Shown here in pieces: positions 6,383-10,536 of a stretch of DNA of 10,536 bases (position 1 is the stretch's first letter; every line of letters starts with the position of its first letter). The stretch covers positions 1-10,536 of the forward strand of contig JANYEU010000023.1 of NCBI GenBank assembly GCA_025362915.1. Reading direction: 5' to 3'. The notes beneath the pieces were generated by a model. The model was not told the DNA's origin, made no database searches, and saw only the letters and a list, made by a program, of their open reading frames with translations. Source of the stretch: Chitinophagaceae bacterium. Its GTDB lineage: Bacteria > Bacteroidota > Bacteroidia > Chitinophagales > Chitinophagaceae. Position numbers and translations under genes: made by a program.

Positions 6383-6440
6383 CTATTGATTTGCGAACTA
6401 AATACTTAATCCTATAACTTCTTTTTAAAAGATGTTGGTC

Positions 6441-6459
6441 AATGCTATGAAATAGCATT
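6441..6459. repeat. Short perfect hairpin
   Basis: AATGCTA (6441-6447) pairs with TAGCATT (6453-6459) over a five-base loop and is followed by TTCT. A weak terminator is possible, but no gene ends nearby except the small antitoxin-like one about 320 bases upstream. Confidence 0.35.
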
Positions 6460-6526
6460 TTCTATGTGTCCTTTTTCTTAAACTACTTACACGCTAAACC
6501 TATGTTTACTATGTGCCTATGAAACG

Positions 6527-6624
6527 TATGTGTTGAAGCTTTTTACTTCTCCATAAGTTATATAAGCAGGAAACATTAACCCCTTAATCTAACCCTATGT
6601 GTTGAGCTTTTCTATTCTCCATAA
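6527..6624 (+). repeat. Two direct copies of a ~30-base repeat
   Basis: Copies at 6527-6556 and 6596-6624 share TATGTGTTGA, GCTTTT and TTCTCCATAA, with one indel and a few changes. A more diverged relative (TATTGAACC..ACTTCTCCATCAGTTA, 9266-9292) lies on the other side of the ATPase gene and ends exactly at the stop codon of the cysteine desulfurase gene. They look like decayed members of a dispersed intergenic family. Confidence 0.5.
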
Positions 6625-6629
6625 TCTTC

Positions 6630-6658
6630 ACGTCACTGCGAGGCACGAAGCAGCCTCC
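6630..6658. repeat. GTCACTGCGAGGCACGAAGC dispersed repeat fragment
   Basis: The core at 6632-6651 closely resembles the widely seen bacterial interspersed sequence GTCATTGCGAGGAACGAAGC, known to me from several phyla including Bacteroidota and Rickettsiales. Only one half is present; the usual inverted partner is not seen. It sits just upstream of the ATPase control region. Confidence 0.55.
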
Positions 6659-6671
6659 CCCACTTCCCCAC

Positions 6672-6707
6672 ATGATAAAAGTCATATCACCCATTGAGGC
6701 ATATCAA
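6672..6707 (+). promoter_or_regulatory. Two FNR/CRP-like dyads upstream of the copper ATPase gene
   Basis: TTGAG-GCAT-ATCAA (6694-6707) differs from the FNR consensus TTGAT-N4-ATCAA at one position. ATGA-N6-TCAT (6672-6685) shares the core TGA-N6-TCA. The dyad centres are 22 bp apart, about two helical turns, and lie about 52 and 74 bases before ATG 6753. FNR-family control of fixI/ccoI genes is well established in other bacteria, so an oxygen-responsive operator is plausible. No clear TAnnTTTG -7 element was found downstream, so the promoter itself is not located. Confidence 0.55.
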
Positions 6708-6752
6708 TAAAACCCGGTAGAAATTGATGCTCTTTTGCATACATTTCAGCTT

Positions 6753-9170
6753 ATGCTTACTGTTGCTACAAAGTCGGTCACTTGTTCTCATTGCGGAGAA
6801 GAATGCACATCAGAAAACTTATTGTTTGATGATAAAAGCTTTTGCTGCCAAGGCTGTAAGGTGGTGTATCAACTGCTGAACAATAAAGGTCTGTGCAATT
6901 ATTATTCGCTGAATGATAAGCCGGGCATCAACCAAAAGATTACCATACGGAAGGATAAGTTTGCTTTTCTGGATGATAAAAGCATTAGCCAGAAGCTGGT
7001 TACCTTTAGCAATGAAGAGCAAACACATGTATGCTTTTATCTGCCCCAAATGCACTGTAGCTCTTGCCTTTACGTGCTAGAGAATCTTCATAAGATTAAT
7101 AAGCATATCATATCCTCTTCGGTAAACTTTACTTCAAGGGAAGTGAGTATCATATTTAATAAGGGCATCTCCTTGCGGGAAGTTGCAGAACTGCTTACTT
7201 CCATTGGTTACGAACCTTATATAAGCCTGAATAACTTGACGGTGAATATAGCCAAGGTGGATAAATCGATGATTTATAAGCTTGGTATCGCGGGCTTTGG
7301 CTTTGGCAATGTGATGATGATGAGCTTTCCAGAATACCTTGGGCTAAACAATTTTGAACACGATTTGCAATCCATGTTTAGGGTAATGAATGTATTATTA
7401 GCCTTGCCTGTATTCTTTTATAGTGCGCAACCCTTTTATATCTCTGCCTGGAAAGGACTAAAGCATAAGTTCCTAAACATAGATGCACCCATCGTGTTGG
7501 CAATCTTTGTAATCTTTGGCAGGAGTATGTTTGAAGTGATAACAGGCGGTGGTTCTGGTTATTTCGATTCGATGACGGGCATTGTTTTCTTTATGCTTTG
7601 TGGTAGGGTATTGCAGGATAAAACGTATCAGCAACTATCTTTCGAAAGGGATTATACTTCCTATTTCCCCATAGCAGTAAGTGTGCTGAAGGATGGGCTA
7701 GAAGTGCCTGCATCCTTGCCCAATATAAAACTGGACGATACATTACTGATACATAACGAAGAATTGATTCCGGCGGATGGTATCCTTACCAAAGGAAAGG
7801 CATTTATAGATTATAGTTTTGTTACCGGCGAATCGATACCTGTACTAAAGGAAATGGGTGAGATAGTTTATGCGGGCGGCAAACAAAAGGGTGGTAATAT
7901 TGAGATATTGGTAATGAAAGAAGTTTCGCAAAGCTACCTAACCAGCCTGTGGACAAAGGATGAGGCAAAAACCAATAAGCAAGAGGAGAACCCATCCTTT
8001 GTGCATTTATTAAGCAGGTACTTTACTTATATAGTCTTTACAATTGCCATTATTACAGCTTGCTATTGGTGGTTTCATGATTCTGTAAAGATTTGGAACA
8101 GCGTAACAGCCATACTGATTATTGCCTGTCCGTGCGCATTGTTATTGTCCAGTACGTTTACCAATGGTAATGTGTTGAGGATATTGGGCAACAATCATTT
8201 CTATTTGCGCAGCGCACAAGTGATAGAAGCTATTGCCAAGATAACATATATTGTGTTCGACAAAACAGGCACGCTGACCACCATACATGAACAGGATATT
8301 GCTTACGAAGGTGCTAAACTTACAGAGAAACAATTGGCTGCCATTGCATTGTTGGCATCACAATCAAACCATCCATTAAACAAGATGCTGGTAAAGCATT
8401 TACACGAGAAGATATTGCCTAAAGGAAATGTTCAGGCTTTTAAGGAACATACTGGTAAAGGGATAGAGGGTTTTGTAGAGAGGGAATTGTATGCCATAGG
8501 TTCTGCTTTGTTTATTAAAGGGGAAAAGGTTCAAAAGAATGAGGCAACTTCTGTTTATATCTCACAGGAAGGCGTAATGTTGGGGCAGTTTACTTTCAAG
8601 AATCATTATAGAAAAGATATTCCTTCGTTGATAAAACAGTTGCAGCCAAACTATCAGTTATCGGTTATATCGGGAGATAATGATGGCGAAGAGGAGAACT
8701 TGAAACAATTAACCGGGGCTAAAACAACACTCTTGTTTCATCAACAACCAGAAGATAAATTGAAATATGTGGAGCTGTTGCAGAAAGCAGGCAAGCAGGT
8801 AATGATGATAGGCGATGGATTGAATGATGCCGGTGCATTAAAAAGTAGTGAGGTAGGGATAGCTGTGGCGGAAGATTGTAACAACTTCACACCTGCAAGT
8901 GATGCCATAATAGAAGCCAAGCAACTGCCAAACCTCTATAAGTTCATCCAATTATGTAAAGCCAATAAACTCATTGTGATGGCAAGTTTTGTATTGTCAA
9001 TCACCTATAATTTGATAGGATTGTTCTTTGCAGTACAAGGAAATCTCTCCCCAATGATTGCGGCCATATTGATGCCTTCCAGTTCGCTTACCATCCTATT
9101 GATAACCTTTGGGAGTAGTAATATGGTTGCAAGAATATTAGGGTTGTCAATCAAGACTACATTGAAATAA
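6753..9170 (+). CDS. ccoI: Copper-translocating P-type ATPase, CcoI/FixI type
   Basis: A P1B-type ATPase in the inner membrane, expected to move copper for assembly of cbb3-type cytochrome oxidase. Numbering is from ATG 6753 (805 aa). An N-terminal Cys4 domain (C11-x2-C14 and C32-x2-C35) typical of CcoI/FixI proteins comes first. It is followed by an HMA domain with M-H-C-S-S-C (Cys102, Cys105), about eight membrane segments (173-198, 209-228, 242-262, 270-288, 421-440, 448-470, 740-760, 766-786) and T-G-E-S in the actuator domain (358-361). The metal site C-P-C (459-461), the phosphorylation site D-K-T-G-T-L-T with Asp503, the S-N-H-P-L nucleotide motif (His540) and G-D-G-L-N-D (687-692) complete it. 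Met774 and Ser777/778 match the last metal-binding helix. An in-frame TTG at 6735 would add six residues; ATG is preferred. No ccoS, ccoN or other cco genes are beside it. An intrinsic terminator follows, so it is probably transcribed alone. Confidence 0.93.
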   Translation: MLTVATKSVTCSHCGEECTSENLLFDDKSFCCQGCKVVYQLLNNKGLCNYYSLNDKPGINQKITIRKDKFAFLDDKSISQKLVTFSNEEQTHVCFYLPQMHCSSCLYVLENLHKINKHIISSSVNFTSREVSIIFNKGISLREVAELLTSIGYEPYISLNNLTVNIAKVDKSMIYKLGIAGFGFGNVMMMSFPEYLGLNNFEHDLQSMFRVMNVLLALPVFFYSAQPFYISAWKGLKHKFLNIDAPIVLAIFVIFGRSMFEVITGGGSGYFDSMTGIVFFMLCGRVLQDKTYQQLSFERDYTSYFPIAVSVLKDGLEVPASLPNIKLDDTLLIHNEELIPADGILTKGKAFIDYSFVTGESIPVLKEMGEIVYAGGKQKGGNIEILVMKEVSQSYLTSLWTKDEAKTNKQEENPSFVHLLSRYFTYIVFTIAIITACYWWFHDSVKIWNSVTAILIIACPCALLLSSTFTNGNVLRILGNNHFYLRSAQVIEAIAKITYIVFDKTGTLTTIHEQDIAYEGAKLTEKQLAAIALLASQSNHPLNKMLVKHLHEKILPKGNVQAFKEHTGKGIEGFVERELYAIGSALFIKGEKVQKNEATSVYISQEGVMLGQFTFKNHYRKDIPSLIKQLQPNYQLSVISGDNDGEEENLKQLTGAKTTLLFHQQPEDKLKYVELLQKAGKQVMMIGDGLNDAGALKSSEVGIAVAEDCNNFTPASDAIIEAKQLPNLYKFIQLCKANKLIVMASFVLSITYNLIGLFFAVQGNLSPMIAAILMPSSSLTILLITFGSSNMVARILGLSIKTTLK

Positions 9171-9200
9171 TTACAAGTATGTTGTGTGTTGTTTTTAACA

Positions 9201-9230
9201 GGGGCTGCATTTATATGCGGCCTCTTCTTT
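9201..9230 (+). terminator. Intrinsic terminator after the copper ATPase gene
   Basis: GGGGCTGCAT (9201-9210) and ATGCGGCCTC (9215-9224) form a ten-pair stem containing two G.U pairs over the four-base loop TTAT. The pyrimidine run TTCTTT follows. It lies 30 bases past the ATPase stop codon. Confidence 0.75.
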
Positions 9231-9289
9231 ATTAACCAAAAGGACTATCTTCCCTATGTAACCTGTATTGAACCTTACTTCTCCATCAG

Positions 9290-10420
9290 TTAGATAATAT
9301 CCTTCAATAACTTCACCACAGCATCAATCTCCTTATAGGTATTATGCTTGCTGAATGAGAAACGGACGGTGTCTAAGTTAGGGTCATTGTTTACTGCCTG
9401 CATCACATGGCTGGCTTGGTTGGCTCCACTGGTACATGCACTGCCTCCACTGGCGCAAATGTTATTTATATCAAGGTTATATATCAACATTTCACTCTTT
9501 TCTGTTCTGGGTACATTTACACTCAGCACCGTGTATAAACTACTGCCGGCCACATCGCCATTAAAATAAACATTGGGTAAGTGTTTTTGCAGTTGTTCCA
9601 TCATGTACAGCTTGATGCTTTTAATGTAAATGCTATCTGCCTCATAATTGGCACTTGCTATTTCCAATGCTTTTGCAAAGCCCACAATGCCATATACATT
9701 CTCCGTTCCAGCCCGCATGTTGCGTTCTTGCGCACCGCCATAAATAAAGGGTTTAATCTTTACCTCCTCATGTATATAAATCATTCCCACTCCCTTTGGC
9801 CCATGGAACTTATGGGCAGAACCGGTAATGAAATGGGCAGGTGTATTGCGTAGATTGATGGGATAATGCCCAAGGGTCTGTACCGTATCAGAAAAGAAAA
9901 TGGCATTGTATCGGGTACATATATCACCAATGGAATAAATGTCGGACAGGTTGCCTATCTCATTATTGGCGTGCATCAGAGCCACAAGACATTTCTCTGG
10001 AATGGCTGATAATATATCAGCAAGATTGTCAAGGTCTATATGACCATTGGGTAATATTTTTACGAAAGTTACTGTAACAGGCTCTGTTCGATGCAGATAT
10101 TCTATGGTATGCAAGGTGGCATGATGCTCCAACGGCGATGTGATGATATGCCTGCAATCCAAATCCCTTACGGCAGCCGTGATGGCCATATTGGTACTCT
10201 CTGTACCACCGGAAGTAAAGAATATCTCTGCGGGATGTGCATTCAATAGCTTGGCCACCAGCTTACGGCTATTCTCAATGGCCAACCTACTCTCACGCCC
10301 ATAACTATATATGGAAGAAGGATTACCAAACTGCGTGGTTAGGTAAGGCATCATGGCTGCCAATACCTCAGGATCCAAAGATGTGGTGGCAGCGTTATCG
10401 AGATATATTCTTTCTTTCAT
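9290..10420 (-). CDS. Cysteine desulfurase, NifS/IscS family
   Basis: A pyridoxal-phosphate enzyme that removes sulfur from cysteine to give alanine and an enzyme-bound persulfide, feeding Fe-S cluster, thiamine or tRNA thiolation pathways in the cytoplasm. The 376 residues fit group I (NifS/IscS). Landmarks: Y-L-D-N-A-A-T-T (6-13), T-S-G-G-T-E-S-T-N (69-77), L-E-H-H-A with His99 stacking on the cofactor, N-N-E-I-G (152-156), F-S-D-T-V-Q with Asp178 and Gln181, G-S-A-H-K-F-H-G-P-K-G with Schiff-base Lys204, and R-A-G-T-E-N (236-241). The persulfide Cys329 sits in G-G-S-A-C-T-S-G, on the long flexible loop typical of group I rather than SufS. The start ATG is at 10418-10420. No iscU, iscR or trmU is seen nearby, so the sulfur acceptor cannot be named. 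It converges on the copper ATPase gene, with that gene's terminator between them. Confidence 0.95.
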   Translation of the reverse strand: MKERIYLDNAATTSLDPEVLAAMMPYLTTQFGNPSSIYSYGRESRLAIENSRKLVAKLLNAHPAEIFFTSGGTESTNMAITAAVRDLDCRHIITSPLEHHATLHTIEYLHRTEPVTVTFVKILPNGHIDLDNLADILSAIPEKCLVALMHANNEIGNLSDIYSIGDICTRYNAIFFSDTVQTLGHYPINLRNTPAHFITGSAHKFHGPKGVGMIYIHEEVKIKPFIYGGAQERNMRAGTENVYGIVGFAKALEIASANYEADSIYIKSIKLYMMEQLQKHLPNVYFNGDVAGSSLYTVLSVNVPRTEKSEMLIYNLDINNICASGGSACTSGANQASHVMQAVNNDPNLDTVRFSFSKHNTYKEIDAVVKLLKDII

Positions 10421-10426
10421 AATTTA

Positions 10427-10512
10427 AGTTGAAAGTCGAGAGTCGAAAGTTGAAAGTCAAGAGTATTAAGTAACATGAACTACTTTCGACTTTTGACTCT
10501 CGACTTTCAACT
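10427..10512. repeat. Long hairpin of AGTC/GAAAG units upstream of the cysteine desulfurase
   Basis: The 30-base arms 10428-10457 and 10482-10511 pair throughout; their only two differences would be G.U pairs in RNA, and one further A-T pair extends the outside. The loop is 24 bases. Each arm is itself made of degenerate short units (GTTGAAA, GTCGAGA, GTCGAAA). Similar sequences are, from memory, common between genes in Bacteroidota. It begins seven bases upstream of the desulfurase ATG and may act as a 3' end for a gene to the right, a 5' leader structure, or simply be a dispersed repeat. Confidence 0.7.
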
Positions 10513-10536
10513 CTTGCCTATGAGTTCATCGCTTCC

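Larger units (their letters stand above)
6183..6423. mobile_element. Possible MITE-like element with inverted ends and flanking direct repeats
   Basis: Bases 6197-6218 and 6389-6410 are reverse complements at 20 of 22 positions, and both differences are G.T type. Just outside, the 11-mer TATAACTTCTT occurs directly at 6183-6193 and 6413-6423. This gives the outline of a roughly 220-bp non-autonomous element with terminal inverted repeats and a target-site duplication. It has no gene inside. The 11-mer may instead belong to the decayed repeats common in this region, so the mobile interpretation is tentative. Confidence 0.4.

Noticed and set aside
9179..9235. A ccoS-like small gene after the ATPase
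   Set aside because: The frame from ATG 9179 is only 18 residues, lacks the CcoS membrane segment and overlaps the terminator hairpin.
10518..10536. End of another minus-strand gene (E-A-M-N-S-stop)
   Set aside because: A TAG on the minus strand at 10518-10520 would end such a gene, but only five codons are visible, too few to support a call.

Overview
The window reads as a chromosomal segment from a Bacteroidota bacterium, most likely near Chitinophagaceae/Sphingobacteriia. This rests on the gene families: a LytS-type kinase with a LytTR regulator, a CcoI/FixI ATPase carrying an N-terminal Cys4 domain, and a Bacteroidota-like PanB. It also rests on the poor Shine-Dalgarno signals, TAnnTTTG-like -7 elements, and intergenic spaces full of palindromic repeats. 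The assignment is inference from sequence character; no search was run.

Layout. (1) 123-1119: an A/T-rich DUF3644-family gene with a HEPN-like R-D-x3-H motif, split by one +1 frameshift near 390-396, followed by about 700 bases with little convincing coding content (one doubtful small membrane ORF). (2) 1823-2626: panB, the first committed step of pantothenate/CoA synthesis. (3) 2699-4533: a membrane LytS-like histidine kinase and LytTR response regulator overlapping by ATGA. (4) 4595-5410, minus strand: an esterase-D-like alpha/beta hydrolase, converging on the regulator gene through a long hairpin that runs from one stop codon to the other. (5) 5428-6734: a repeat-rich region holding a composite palindromic element, five 42-bp direct repeats each with its own inverted repeat, a 54-aa antitoxin-like gene without a toxin, a possible MITE-like element and several dispersed repeats. 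(6) 6753-9170: a CcoI/FixI-type copper P-type ATPase preceded by two FNR/CRP-like dyads 22 bp apart, with an intrinsic terminator downstream. (7) 9290-10420, minus strand: a NifS/IscS-type cysteine desulfurase with a long G.U-tolerant hairpin upstream.

How the genes relate. The kinase and regulator form a clear operon. The ATPase would supply copper for cbb3 oxidase assembly, and an FNR-like control region fits low-oxygen induction, but no other cco genes are in view. The cysteine desulfurase serves Fe-S and sulfur-transfer pathways. The other genes look independent. I see no complete new multi-gene system. The least ordinary items are the 42-bp hairpin array, the stop-to-stop hairpin, the composite elements, the orphan antitoxin and the interrupted HEPN-like gene.
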